In this document: in pieces, positions 24,327-33,213 of the stretch
How positions within the stretch are numbered: position 1 is the stretch's first letter
Layout of the letters: every line of letters starts with the position of its first letter
Notes under the pieces: model-generated
Databases searched by the model: none
What the model was told of the DNA's origin: nothing
What the model saw: only the letters and a program-made list of their open reading frames with translations
Assembly (NCBI GenBank): GCA_949284575.1
Contig: CASDWO010000091.1
Coordinates: 1-43,601 of the forward strand
DNA: 43,601 bases
Reading direction: 5' to 3'
DNA from: an uncultured bacterium
Lineage (GTDB): Bacteria > Bacillota_I > Bacilli_A > RF39 > UBA660
Position numbers and translations under genes: made by a program

Positions 24327-25154
24327 TTATTGATTTTGAGTAGCAGCAATATCTTGTTCAGTCATCGCAGTTACATTATTAATAAAGTTTTGTAAATCTG
24401 TGCTTGATAATGTTACATCTCCTGGTTCATCTTCTAGAGATTCAGCAGTAGGAACAGGAATAATCTCTGATTCATAAGCTCTTAAGAAACTAGCTTTACG
24501 AAGTAAGATATGATATTCTTCAGGTACAGCAAAGATAATTTGCGCAGGTTCTGTTTTCTCTTCAACATTAGCAAAAACATTATTACCATTGCTATCATAT
24601 ACTGCTAAAACTTTAACATTTTCAAGTAATTTTCCAACCATAATTCTATCATCAGTAACTGTACCAGTTTGATTATCAGATACATTTTGAACTTTTAAAT
24701 ATATATCAATATAATTACCTGGATAGATTGAATTACTATAAGTACTAGCCATATCAACATCTAAGTTATATAAAACATATCCCTTTGGATAATCTAGGAT
24801 AATACTTCCTGGTAGTTGATCTGCAGATACAACTGTTCTTTTATAGAATAAACTACCTTCTGGTATTATACTATCACCACTAGCATACATGTCAATAACA
24901 TCAGCACTGTTAGTAATAATATTATTATTAACCATAGATTGTGGTATTTCCATTGTTCCAATCATATCTTCAGTTATTTGTGTTCTTGGATTTATATCTT
25001 CAAGAGCATAAGGAACAGTAACTGGAGTAATGGCTTGATTGATTCGCATATTATATCCTACATAAAGAATAATAATTGCAATGAGTACACCTACAACTGT
25101 TACTGTATTCTTATTTGTAAAAAACTTTTTAATTCCAACAACTAAATTATTCAT
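24327..25154 (-). CDS. cpaB: CpaB/RcpC-like SAF-domain protein
   Basis: 275 residues with an N-terminal membrane helix (about 16-34), a SAF domain (about 40-110, with DINPRTQITEDMIGTMEIP), and a second beta-rich domain to about 230. CpaB/RcpC is the periplasmic or wall-side partner of the Tad pilus that in Gram-negatives contacts the secretin. A wall-side role here is inferred, since a Gram-positive cell has no secretin and none is encoded. The C-terminus is acidic and helical. It lies directly before tadA, the usual place. Confidence 0.88.
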   Translation of the reverse strand: MNNLVVGIKKFFTNKNTVTVVGVLIAIIILYVGYNMRINQAITPVTVPYALEDINPRTQITEDMIGTMEIPQSMVNNNIITNSADVIDMYASGDSIIPEGSLFYKRTVVSADQLPGSIILDYPKGYVLYNLDVDMASTYSNSIYPGNYIDIYLKVQNVSDNQTGTVTDDRIMVGKLLENVKVLAVYDSNGNNVFANVEEKTEPAQIIFAVPEEYHILLRKASFLRAYESEIIPVPTAESLEDEPGDVTLSSTDLQNFINNVTAMTEQDIAATQNQ

Positions 25155-25172
25155 ATTTCCTCCTTCTTATTC

Positions 25173-25634
25173 TTATTTATCAACATCACTGTAATCTAAT
25201 TTACCACTACGTGTTTCTTTTGTAACATAAGTATTAGAATAGTAATTTGACTCTAAAATAGCATCTACTCTATTAGAAAAACTAACATTTTCTCCTCCTA
25301 CAGAAGTTAGTGTTTCTGAATTAACTAAAATGCTAACTTTAGGAGGTGTTTCATTAATATCATAAAATTTAATGTCATATGTTCTACTATTAGAAACATT
25401 TTGGGAAAAACGTCTAACAAAGCTTTCGACAAATTTTTCCTTATCAATTCTTAATAGACCGCTTAAGCGGTAATAACCAACATCAACTGCATCAGTCATT
25501 GCCGCTTCGGTTGTTTCTCTTAAAAGATAATAATCTAACTCATTACCGGTCTGATAATTTGATACTATATTAACAACCCCGAAAGTAATAATAGCTAATA
25601 AAATTATACCAACGACCGTCATAGCTTTACTCAT
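25173..25634 (-). CDS. TadE/TadF-like minor pilin
   Basis: 153 residues with the hydrophobic helix right at the N-terminus (about 4-25) after MSKAM, then a helical stretch with charged residues and a beta-rich C-terminal domain. This fits minor pseudopilins of Tad systems, although no family signature is strong. It lies between the large Cys-rich surface protein and cpaB. The ribosome binding site AAAGGAG lies about 12 bases upstream and overlaps the previous stop region. Confidence 0.65.
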   Translation of the reverse strand: MSKAMTVVGIILLAIITFGVVNIVSNYQTGNELDYYLLRETTEAAMTDAVDVGYYRLSGLLRIDKEKFVESFVRRFSQNVSNSRTYDIKFYDINETPPKVSILVNSETLTSVGGENVSFSNRVDAILESNYYSNTYVTKETRSGKLDYSDVDK

Positions 25635-25637
25635 ATA

Positions 25638-28475
25638 TTAATTTACTCCTTTCAAGATTGCACTTTCTGCTTGATATTCACGATAACAACTTGTTGAAGT
25701 ATCTATAGTGTTAATACACTGTCCATTAGTTTCATTGTTACAGCCAATTACACCGCTTTTTACTAATTCTGTTCCTTTATTTAGAACACGATGTAAAAGA
25801 TAGCTACGATATACAGTGATACCTGCTGTTTTACTATTACCAGCAACTAAAACTTCTGAACTATTATCATTAGATGGTTCTGTATAACTATCGAACTGTT
25901 TATTGTAGTTTCTAACTTTCTTCATAGTTTCAGGTGTCAAGACGATATGATAATCAACATAAGAATCATCTTCATAAATACTATCGCCTAATCTTTCAAT
26001 GGTGTTCTTTAAGGTTACTGGTTGGATTAGATAATCTTCGTTCTCTAAGTTAGTTGCTTCACAAGACCAGTTAAAGCCAGGTTCTCTTGTTGCTGAGTCT
26101 GCTACTAATGTTGCAGATTTATTATTACGTAGTGTTTCTACTTCATTAATTAAGTTTGAAGCTACGATGTTTTTGCTATTATCGCTTGTATTAGAAACGT
26201 TAGTATCAGGGAATAAATTATCTAGTGTTATTGGTCTAAATTTATAATCTGTTACAATAGTTTCATCAGGCGGATTTTTTTCATCAGTAGGTGGTGTCTC
26301 TACACTATCACAGTTTGGATAATCTGGATCTGTTGGTGGACAACTAGCATCACAATTTGGATAATCTGGATCACTAGGATCACAATCATCATTTGGTTTA
26401 TCTAGAGCGTAGAAACATTCTACATCGAAATTCCAACCAAAGTAACCATAGTTATCGATTGATCCTTTAATATTCATATCTAATGATGAAGTAATTTCTT
26501 GTTTTTCACTATCTGTTAGAACGCTACTATCGCCATTTTGATTTACTTTCCAATAATACCATGCTGTATTAACAGGAAGAGAATTTAATTTTGTACAGAA
26601 TTCATTACCTGCATATGTATAGAAATCTTCATAACCTTCTTTAATTGAATGGGTTGTTTGACCAGTCTTATTATTAATCCAAATACCTGGGAATGTTATG
26701 ATGTTGTGATAGTCCCAACTTCCATTTTGACTATTACCGGTTTCACATAGCCCATCTACTAGAGTAACCATATCTGGAAATTTACCTGTTACTTTATCAC
26801 TATTCATTTTTTGATTTGAAGTAAAGGTTTCACGCCAGTCACTCTTATCTTTATCATTTTTATTATCATTACTATCTAAGTTATCTACTGTTATTGTATA
26901 AGTTGCTGTATTGTTTGAGCAAGTAGATCCTTTACCTTCACAGGCAGCTTTAGCAGCTTCATATTCTTGCATAGCTTTTTCATATTCTTCTGTTGCTTGA
27001 CTAGGTGTTAAAACAGTATTGCTACCACAGTTATTAATCCAATTACAAGTATCAGTACACCAGTTTTCATAACCTTGATACATACATCTAGTTAAGAAAC
27101 CATTAGTACCTTCACAGTATTGTTTACGACCATCTTGATCAACATATAAACCATGTACTTCTTGAACTGTTAATTTTGTTTTCTCAAAACTCTTGAAATA
27201 GAACTGTGCAATAGAACTAGAACATCCTGAATTACTTGGAACCCAACGATTACCTACATATTTACCACCTGGGTCTCTTTGGTGTTGTTCATATAAAGCT
27301 CTAATTTGATTATCATCATATGGTGATACTGTTGCTGGAGTTAAACATCCATTAGCTAATTTAGAAGCTTGTGATGAAGCACTACCACCCATAGCATTAA
27401 AGGTTAAAATATCAGTTTTAGCTTCAAATGCTGTTTGAGTATTTACTTTATCTGTATATGTTTCGTTTTCTTCATATACTTTAGTATAACATTTATCAAT
27501 ACAAGATTGAGTATATTCACCACCATCACATTCATTTACGCAAGCATCAAACTCTTCTGTTGGTCCTCCTTTATCACTTTCAAAACCATTACTAGATACA
27601 CAGTGAGCTGTTGGAATACAAACAGTTGGTAATGAAGGCATAGGTGCTGTATATCTATTTTCACAAGTAACTTTAGATTTGATTTCGATTAAATATTCGA
27701 AACACATACCAGCTTGAGTTGCTACAGGGTCACTAAAGTTTACTTCAACATCTTCACGACAAGTTGTTGTACAGTTATCAGATGTTGTTGATTCAACATG
27801 ACTAAATTTTCGCATAGTCTCATAATTACTATTACTAAATGCATCACAAGTTAATTTTCCAGTATTTTTAACATTATCTACATTAGTAGCAGGATCTTTA
27901 TCAATAGTTGGAGCATTTGCTTGTGATTCATATAATGATTCAGCTCTTGATATCCACCCACTTACTTCTTCATATGAGTATTGTACAGAAGTTTCTTCTT
28001 CAAAACAGTAAGAAACAGCTTCTTTCATTGTACTATTCTTAGACCATTTATTACGATAATTTACACAAAGAGCATTATCATATAATTGGTTTCTACTTGA
28101 TGCATTCATATAAACAGTATTATTACCAACTTCTTTATTAGCATCACAAGTACCATCAGATTCTGCTAAATAGAAATGTACTTCTAGACGCTCTTCTAAC
28201 TTATCTTCAGGTATTGTAATAGAGAAATTACCATTAGCATCGGCAGGATACTTTGTAGTATCAAAGTTTGTTGAATATAGAAGTCCTTTAGCTCCTGTAT
28301 AATTTACAACATTACCTGAAATACTATAGCCGATTTTATTGATATAGTTTTCTCTTGTGTAATCGGTCGAACATTCATTATTAGCTGCAGTAACACTAGA
28401 TGTATTTGTAAATATTACTAGTCCTACAGCTAAAAATATAACAATTATTGGAATGATTACTTTAAACTTCTTCAT
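25638..28475 (-). CDS. Large Cys-rich secreted surface protein
   Basis: The ATG at 28475 is chosen (MKKFK...) because AAGGTG lies 6 bases upstream; a GTG at 28484 lies inside that site. The ~945-residue product has a signal or anchor helix at about 5-28 (cleavage possible near VTAAN), and then about 910 extracellular residues with roughly 35 Cys, several as C-x3-C and C-x4-C clusters. A short coiled-coil-like segment and two tandem DPDYPNCD repeats near residue 700 are visible. There is no LPXTG-type signal at the C-terminus, and no known adhesin family is recognised. It overlaps the sortase gene by 14 bases, so the two are translationally coupled. I infer an adhesin or tip protein of the pilus or channel whose disulfides stabilise it outside the cell. 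Confidence 0.8.
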   Translation of the reverse strand: MKKFKVIIPIIVIFLAVGLVIFTNTSSVTAANNECSTDYTRENYINKIGYSISGNVVNYTGAKGLLYSTNFDTTKYPADANGNFSITIPEDKLEERLEVHFYLAESDGTCDANKEVGNNTVYMNASSRNQLYDNALCVNYRNKWSKNSTMKEAVSYCFEEETSVQYSYEEVSGWISRAESLYESQANAPTIDKDPATNVDNVKNTGKLTCDAFSNSNYETMRKFSHVESTTSDNCTTTCREDVEVNFSDPVATQAGMCFEYLIEIKSKVTCENRYTAPMPSLPTVCIPTAHCVSSNGFESDKGGPTEEFDACVNECDGGEYTQSCIDKCYTKVYEENETYTDKVNTQTAFEAKTDILTFNAMGGSASSQASKLANGCLTPATVSPYDDNQIRALYEQHQRDPGGKYVGNRWVPSNSGCSSSIAQFYFKSFEKTKLTVQEVHGLYVDQDGRKQYCEGTNGFLTRCMYQGYENWCTDTCNWINNCGSNTVLTPSQATEEYEKAMQEYEAAKAACEGKGSTCSNNTATYTITVDNLDSNDNKNDKDKSDWRETFTSNQKMNSDKVTGKFPDMVTLVDGLCETGNSQNGSWDYHNIITFPGIWINNKTGQTTHSIKEGYEDFYTYAGNEFCTKLNSLPVNTAWYYWKVNQNGDSSVLTDSEKQEITSSLDMNIKGSIDNYGYFGWNFDVECFYALDKPNDDCDPSDPDYPNCDASCPPTDPDYPNCDSVETPPTDEKNPPDETIVTDYKFRPITLDNLFPDTNVSNTSDNSKNIVASNLINEVETLRNNKSATLVADSATREPGFNWSCEATNLENEDYLIQPVTLKNTIERLGDSIYEDDSYVDYHIVLTPETMKKVRNYNKQFDSYTEPSNDNSSEVLVAGNSKTAGITVYRSYLLHRVLNKGTELVKSGVIGCNNETNGQCINTIDTSTSCYREYQAESAILKGVN
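26297..26392 (-). repeat. Tandem DPDYPNCD-encoding repeat
   Basis: Within the large Cys-rich protein gene, two near-identical copies of a stretch encoding DPDYPNCD lie a few dozen bases apart, separated by a Cys/Pro/Ser linker. The copies differ at few bases, so this is a recent internal duplication that could vary in copy number. Confidence 0.6.
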
Positions 28476-29244
28476 TCTCGTCACCTTCTTCCATCCTTTC
28501 TTTTATTACTTCATAATTTTCATTAGGTGTTATTTTAGCATATATTTTCTCTTCTTCTTTTCTTAACTCTCTAGCATCTACTCTAAAAGAGTAATTAGTA
28601 GAAGATCCATAAAACCTAGTACAGGTAAAGAGTGTCAAAAGTAAGTCATCTTCATTAACATCGGTATCGATATCATACATGCTTTCTTTTTTTACTCTTT
28701 TAATATAACTTTGTTGTTCTTTCTTACTATAAGTATCACTATAAGAAGAATTTTGATCATCATCTAGAAGAGCAACTCCATAAATACGATATAAAGAAGT
28801 CTTACCTTCACTATTTGTATATTCAATAAACTGATTTTCTTCAATAAAGGAAGGATAGATAAAGGACATTAGTTGTTCAAAACGACTCATCGTATCATCA
28901 CCGATAATAGGATTCCTTGAAACATTACGGATATTATGAGATATGAATGCTGGTCTATTACTTTTCTGATCAGGGAAAGAGTTAGTCCAAGCAAAGTCAT
29001 AATCTCCTTTAATCAAGTTAGTATCCTCATCAACAGTAATTAGAGCCATATCAATGTTAGTTCCTTCAACTCTAAGCCAGCCTCTAACATCATCACCAAA
29101 TTCTTTTGCTTTTGCAATATTACTACTTTCATCTTTCGTAGAAAACGTACTAACTTTAGTATGTAAATTACGATACCATAATGTAAGAGCAATAACAATC
29201 GCTAAAGTAATTAGTGCTATTATTACAAATAACTTCGTTTTCAT
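28462..29244 (-). CDS. Class B-like sortase
   Basis: 260 residues with an N-terminal membrane helix (about 5-23) and a sortase domain. Catalytic residues can be placed: His103 in AFISHNI, Cys208 in LLLTLFTCTR (TLxTC box), and Arg in YSFRVDARELR (R221 or R225). The long insertion before the Cys and the GWLRVEGTNIDMALI opening resemble SrtB. Sortases cleave a C-terminal sorting signal and join the protein to peptidoglycan or to another pilin. No partner in the window ends in LPXTG or NPQTN, so its substrate is not evident. It is coupled to the large Cys-rich protein gene by a 14-base overlap and follows the 605-residue surface protein by 15 bases. Confidence 0.9.
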   Translation of the reverse strand: MKTKLFVIIALITLAIVIALTLWYRNLHTKVSTFSTKDESSNIAKAKEFGDDVRGWLRVEGTNIDMALITVDEDTNLIKGDYDFAWTNSFPDQKSNRPAFISHNIRNVSRNPIIGDDTMSRFEQLMSFIYPSFIEENQFIEYTNSEGKTSLYRIYGVALLDDDQNSSYSDTYSKKEQQSYIKRVKKESMYDIDTDVNEDDLLLTLFTCTRFYGSSTNYSFRVDARELRKEEEKIYAKITPNENYEVIKERMEEGDENEEV

Positions 29245-29259
29245 TTTACTTCTCCTCTA

Positions 29260-31077
29260 TTAATTACTTATAGTATAAGGATTTTGTTTAGTACCACTGC
29301 CATCAGTTATAATAACATCGTTTTTCAAATAAGCCTTTACTTTTACTCCTGCTGTTCTTTCATCAGTAACAGCTGTGTAATTTACTGTTCCTATAGGATT
29401 CATAACAGTTTTTACATTATCTTCATTAGAAGAATCAATATACCAATAACCCCCATCACTTGTCTCTTCACCTTTAGCACTAAATATATCAAATACGGAT
29501 GGAATTGTAATTATATTATTGTATGTTTTGGTAGATTTCTTTCCTTTATAGGTAACATTACTATTATAGATTGGTACTTCTACTTTTGTCTTTGCAAAAA
29601 GATCAGTAGAAATATATTTAGTAAGTTCATTCACAATTTGATAACCGATATTACCTTTCTGATTAGGATTATAAACCTTCTTCCCGTCATTATTATAACC
29701 TATATTTAGCTCAATGTCATCATTTTTTAACACATCTGTCATAATTATCGTTACATTTTCATTATCTTTGCTAGCTATTCGCCAAGTATAGCCTGAATAA
29801 TTTATGTATTCACCAACTTCACGCTCATTTATATTACTGTTTTTTCGTCCTTTTGAAGTTTCTATTAAGATATATGGATTATTAACAGTTCCATCTCCTG
29901 ATAATACTTTTGTATTTTTCTTTAAAGTAAGAGCAGGTCTTACATTGAATAGGTATTCTTGGTTCATAGGTTCTGCTTTTAGAGGATAATCATATAAACT
30001 AGTAAGTGTCCATGGTTTATTATCATCCCCCATATTAGCATACCAAGTAAGAGCTCTTGAATCTAAATAACTCATATTATTATCTAAGGTATTGTTATAG
30101 TCTTGAATTGATAAGATACCTACTTTTATTTTTTCACTTCTTCTACTACATTCAGTAGCACTATAATTATCACTTGCAAGTTTATCATCACACCAGGTAG
30201 AAGAAGTTATTAAGTTTTGATATTTTTTTTCTAAAAGATTATAGAAATAATCATTAAGCCAAGTATCTAGAGAACTACCAGCAAATCTACCATTATTAGT
30301 ATAATCAACACTAGAAAGAGATTCATTACTTACAATAGTAACTGTATCATCATCATTTACTTTAACGATTCTAAATAACATATTATTGAACATTACATAG
30401 TTATTATCACTAAGACCTTTATAATAATTATTAGTGTTACTAGTGGCACTTTTTACAACAGATGCTAAAGCTTCTTCAACGATTACAGTTCTAGTTACAG
30501 TTGTTTTATTATTTAAGCTATCATTAATAGTATAAGTAATTTTATATTCACCAACTTTACTAGAATCAACTTCTCCTGATATTTTAACATCTTCTATTTT
30601 CATAGAGCCATCAGTATCATCAATGACACTTTTTATGCCTTCTTCTTTATATTCATCGCCTCTATTTAAATGAACTTTAGTATTACCATTAAGAGTAATT
30701 ACAGGTCCTTCATGATCAATATTTGATTCATATCTACCACATTTTAAATATGTATAGTATTGATATTCTCCATCTTTTTTTATTACTTTAACTGTTGAAT
30801 TCTCTAAATCACAAACTTTATTAGAATATGGTATTTTTAAATCATCCAAATAATCTTGTCTAATTAAAGTTCCAAGAGATACAGCTAAAACTCTTCCTTC
30901 TTGGTCAGGTAAATAATTTTGATTTATTTGATAATATCTTTTACCTGCTTCATCAAAAGTAGCTTCGTTATTTTTAAAGACCTGTCTTGGATAAAAATAA
31001 GCGAAGAAAACTATTAGTATAACTATTATTACTACTAAAACTATTACCCCAATTTTTATTATCTTTTTTCTTGTCAT
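29260..31077 (-). CDS. Surface protein: pilin-like module, Ig-like DUF5011 domain, two DUF6273-like repeats
   Basis: 605 residues. Membrane helix at about 7-29; a short module at about 38-118 with EAGKRYYQ, a CD pair and a final L-K-C, matching the module in the protein encoded at 1881-2891; an Ig-like HYR/DUF5011 domain at about 124-200 (GPVITLNG ... TRTVIV); then two related ~190-residue repeats, each with an F/WRI strand and a closing pattern of G(D/S)GT..NPY. The same repeats occur in the surface protein at 35116-36981 and resemble DUF6273/FGE-like lectin folds. The protein is likely anchored at its N-terminus and fully extracellular; an adhesive role is inferred. It is second in the operon, behind AAGGAGAT. 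Confidence 0.8.
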   Translation of the reverse strand: MTRKKIIKIGVIVLVVIIVILIVFFAYFYPRQVFKNNEATFDEAGKRYYQINQNYLPDQEGRVLAVSLGTLIRQDYLDDLKIPYSNKVCDLENSTVKVIKKDGEYQYYTYLKCGRYESNIDHEGPVITLNGNTKVHLNRGDEYKEEGIKSVIDDTDGSMKIEDVKISGEVDSSKVGEYKITYTINDSLNNKTTVTRTVIVEEALASVVKSATSNTNNYYKGLSDNNYVMFNNMLFRIVKVNDDDTVTIVSNESLSSVDYTNNGRFAGSSLDTWLNDYFYNLLEKKYQNLITSSTWCDDKLASDNYSATECSRRSEKIKVGILSIQDYNNTLDNNMSYLDSRALTWYANMGDDNKPWTLTSLYDYPLKAEPMNQEYLFNVRPALTLKKNTKVLSGDGTVNNPYILIETSKGRKNSNINEREVGEYINYSGYTWRIASKDNENVTIIMTDVLKNDDIELNIGYNNDGKKVYNPNQKGNIGYQIVNELTKYISTDLFAKTKVEVPIYNSNVTYKGKKSTKTYNNIITIPSVFDIFSAKGEETSDGGYWYIDSSNEDNVKTVMNPIGTVNYTAVTDERTAGVKVKAYLKNDVIITDGSGTKQNPYTISN

Positions 31078-31092
31078 TTTAAATCTCCTTCT

Positions 31093-32637
31093 CTAAATTA
31101 AATGATATATATATCTTTGATCTCTAAAAGTAAAGATGATATCTACTTTACTATTAGGAGCAATATCACTAGGAATTCTAAAGTATGCATAGTTACCAAA
31201 ATACTCTTGATTAACTATATTTGTTGTTGTTATTCTTTTTGTTTTACCGTTAGTATCTTCATATTTTATTCTAGCATAAATAGAAGAAAAGTCAACAAAA
31301 CTTTCACCATCAAAGTTATTACTAGCAAATGATAATTCTAATATTTGGCCTTTACTAACTGATAGCGGCAAATCTTTAGTACCACAACTATTTCCGGCAC
31401 AACTATAAGCACCATAGGTAGTAGATGTTGTTAGGCGGGCACTTGTAATTGTTAATTTATCTTTTGTTGGTAAAGATAATTGTTCGTTTAAATTAACTTC
31501 TTTTACGGTTTTTACATCTCTTACATCTTTAACAGATAATTTTGTCTTTTTAAGTAAAATATTATTAGTAACATCATGATAATATAAGACGTATTTATTA
31601 GGATCCATGTCTTTTGGAACTTTATATACAAGAATAAAGGTTACTTCATCTCCAGTTTCTAGTTCCTTATTTTTGTCATAACTTCGACCTAAATCTTTAA
31701 AGTAGGCATATTCTTTTGTCGAATATCTAAATTGTTCTGATTTATTCATGACTCTAAATCTATCAATGTTGATATTACGTCTTGAAGCATTATTTTTAAC
31801 GGTTAGATTAATGATTAAATAGTTATTATTAGAGTCTTTATTTATATAAGCACCATTACTCTCTCTTTCTGTTAAATAACTGCTATTAATTGTAATATCA
31901 TAGTAATTAGCACTAAAGGTATTACCTTCTTTGTAGGTTCTATGTAATACTCCAAAATAGTAATAAGTATATCCTGATAAAGAGACTACTGCAATAATGA
32001 TAAGGGTATTACAGATTAATTTATGTTCAGCATAGACATATTTAACATTTCGCCAAAACTTCTTTAATAATCTAGTAATTTTATCTTTGTCAAATTCAAT
32101 ATTTATTTCAAATTCTTCTCTATCTTCTTCGTTTATATCAAGATATTCTTCATCTTCTTTAAAACCGAAGCGCTTAAGATCTATACCTAAAAATCTTATT
32201 CCAAATAAAATAAAGATTAAAAATTGCGGAAAATATACGATAGTTAAGAGATCTCCTGCAGCCATTATTCCTGTTAATTCTGATAGTTCATTATATCTAT
32301 TAAAGTAACTTGTAATATAGATTAAAAGACCAATCGTGAAGATATATTCAATAACTGGTAATAGATATATTTTCCATGGTTTCTTTTTATATATTAATAA
32401 GACTATTAGAACGATCGATATTATGATAACTGCTAAAAGAGCGATAAAAAAAGGGAGATTTATATAATTACTAATAGGCTCATAATAGGCGTTATAGCTT
32501 TCTGTATTAATAAAGTCTCTAACAAATCCTTGTAAGATAGAGAATTTATAAAATATATAGGCACTAATTAATATTAATAATAAATGTATACGTTGAAAAT
32601 ATCTAATTAATAATGCATACGGTTTTCTTAAGACCAT
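31093..32637 (-). CDS. Polytopic membrane protein with C-terminal beta domains, first in the operon
   Basis: 514 residues, unrecognised. Four N-terminal helices (about 17-37, 58-83, 91-111 and 130-152), an acidic cytoplasmic segment (about 155-195), a fifth helix near 208-228, and about 285 residues outside that look like two beta-sandwich domains; the first resembles the DUF4352-type fold (LIINLTVKNNASRRN). It opens the secretion operon behind its own promoter and a GGGTGGTG ribosome binding site. By position it could be an assembly factor or a sensor for the machine. Confidence 0.75.
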   Translation of the reverse strand: MVLRKPYALLIRYFQRIHLLLILISAYIFYKFSILQGFVRDFINTESYNAYYEPISNYINLPFFIALLAVIIISIVLIVLLIYKKKPWKIYLLPVIEYIFTIGLLIYITSYFNRYNELSELTGIMAAGDLLTIVYFPQFLIFILFGIRFLGIDLKRFGFKEDEEYLDINEEDREEFEINIEFDKDKITRLLKKFWRNVKYVYAEHKLICNTLIIIAVVSLSGYTYYYFGVLHRTYKEGNTFSANYYDITINSSYLTERESNGAYINKDSNNNYLIINLTVKNNASRRNINIDRFRVMNKSEQFRYSTKEYAYFKDLGRSYDKNKELETGDEVTFILVYKVPKDMDPNKYVLYYHDVTNNILLKKTKLSVKDVRDVKTVKEVNLNEQLSLPTKDKLTITSARLTTSTTYGAYSCAGNSCGTKDLPLSVSKGQILELSFASNNFDGESFVDFSSIYARIKYEDTNGKTKRITTTNIVNQEYFGNYAYFRIPSDIAPNSKVDIIFTFRDQRYIYHLI

Positions 32638-32667
32638 AGAAACACCACCCTATATTCTATATTTATT

Positions 32668-32696
32668 AGTATAGCTTAATTTTTCATTTTTGAAAA
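32668..32696 (-). promoter_or_regulatory. Main promoter of the T4SS/Tad operon
   Basis: Minus strand TTTTCA (32691-32696), 17-base spacer, TATACT (32668-32673). Predicted start is about 24 bases before the ATG at 32637. It is divergent from the lipoprotein promoter, with only 7 bases between the two -35 boxes, so one bound regulator could affect both. Confidence 0.55.
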
Positions 32697-32703
32697 GTGT
32701 TTA

Positions 32704-32732
32704 TTGTATTTAATTTTATTTATTGCTATAAT
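32704..32732 (+). promoter_or_regulatory. Promoter of thioredoxin-fold lipoprotein
   Basis: TTGTAT (32704-32709), 17-base spacer, TATAAT (32727-32732) preceded by TGC, an extended -10. Predicted start lies at the GAGGTG ribosome binding site (32739-32744), giving a leader of about 13 bases. Confidence 0.7.
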
Positions 32733-32751
32733 TAGAATGAGGTGTTTAGTA

Positions 32752-33171
32752 ATGAAGAAAGTATTTGTTTTAGCTTTAGTTATAGGATGTTTATTTTTAA
32801 CAGGCTGTAGCAATGGAAATAGTGATGTTATAACGGAAATAGATTATAGTCGTCTTGAAGATTTAATAGATAATAAAGAGAAATTTATCTTAGAAGTAAT
32901 TCAAACAGGTTGTAGTCACTGCGAAGAGTTTTCACCAAGATTTAAAGCTGTTTTAAAGACGAATGATTTAACAGCATATTCTTTAAATCTTTATAATTTA
33001 ACAGAAGGAGAGGAAGAAAAATTTGATGAAATTGCTAGTGTTTCTGGTACTCCTACTGTTTTATTCTTTGAAGATGGTAAAGAAGTTAAGGATTATCGTA
33101 TTAGCGGTGCTGTATCTAATTCTTTAATTGAAATGCATTTAGAGAATGCCGGTTATAAAATAAATGATTAA
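32752..33171 (+). CDS. Thioredoxin-fold lipoprotein
   Basis: The start at 32752 is set by GAGGTG 7 bases upstream and by the signal sequence; the frame extends upstream into the promoter and should not be used. The 139-residue product starts with a lipoprotein signal (LTGC, lipid Cys19) and carries a thioredoxin fold with CSHC at 54-57 and a GTPT cis-Pro loop. It would sit on the outer face of the membrane and exchange disulfides. It is next to, and divergent from, an operon whose surface proteins are very rich in Cys, so it may help fold or protect them; this is an inference. Confidence 0.88.
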   Translation: MKKVFVLALVIGCLFLTGCSNGNSDVITEIDYSRLEDLIDNKEKFILEVIQTGCSHCEEFSPRFKAVLKTNDLTAYSLNLYNLTEGEEEKFDEIASVSGTPTVLFFEDGKEVKDYRISGAVSNSLIEMHLENAGYKIND

Positions 33172-33180
33172 ATGATTAAA

Positions 33181-33213
33181 AAAAATCGCTTCAAAAATTG
33201 AAGCGGTTTTTTA
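33181..33213. terminator. Bidirectional terminator between lipoprotein and typA
   Basis: CGCTTCAA pairs with TTGAAGCG across a 3-base loop, with A and T runs on either side (33181-33185 and 33207-33212). It lies just after the lipoprotein stop and overlaps the typA stop, serving both convergent genes. Confidence 0.85.

Noticed and set aside
7880-32637. Integrative conjugative element
   Set aside because: No relaxase, integrase, excisionase, replication gene or flanking direct repeats are visible, and housekeeping genes flank the region.
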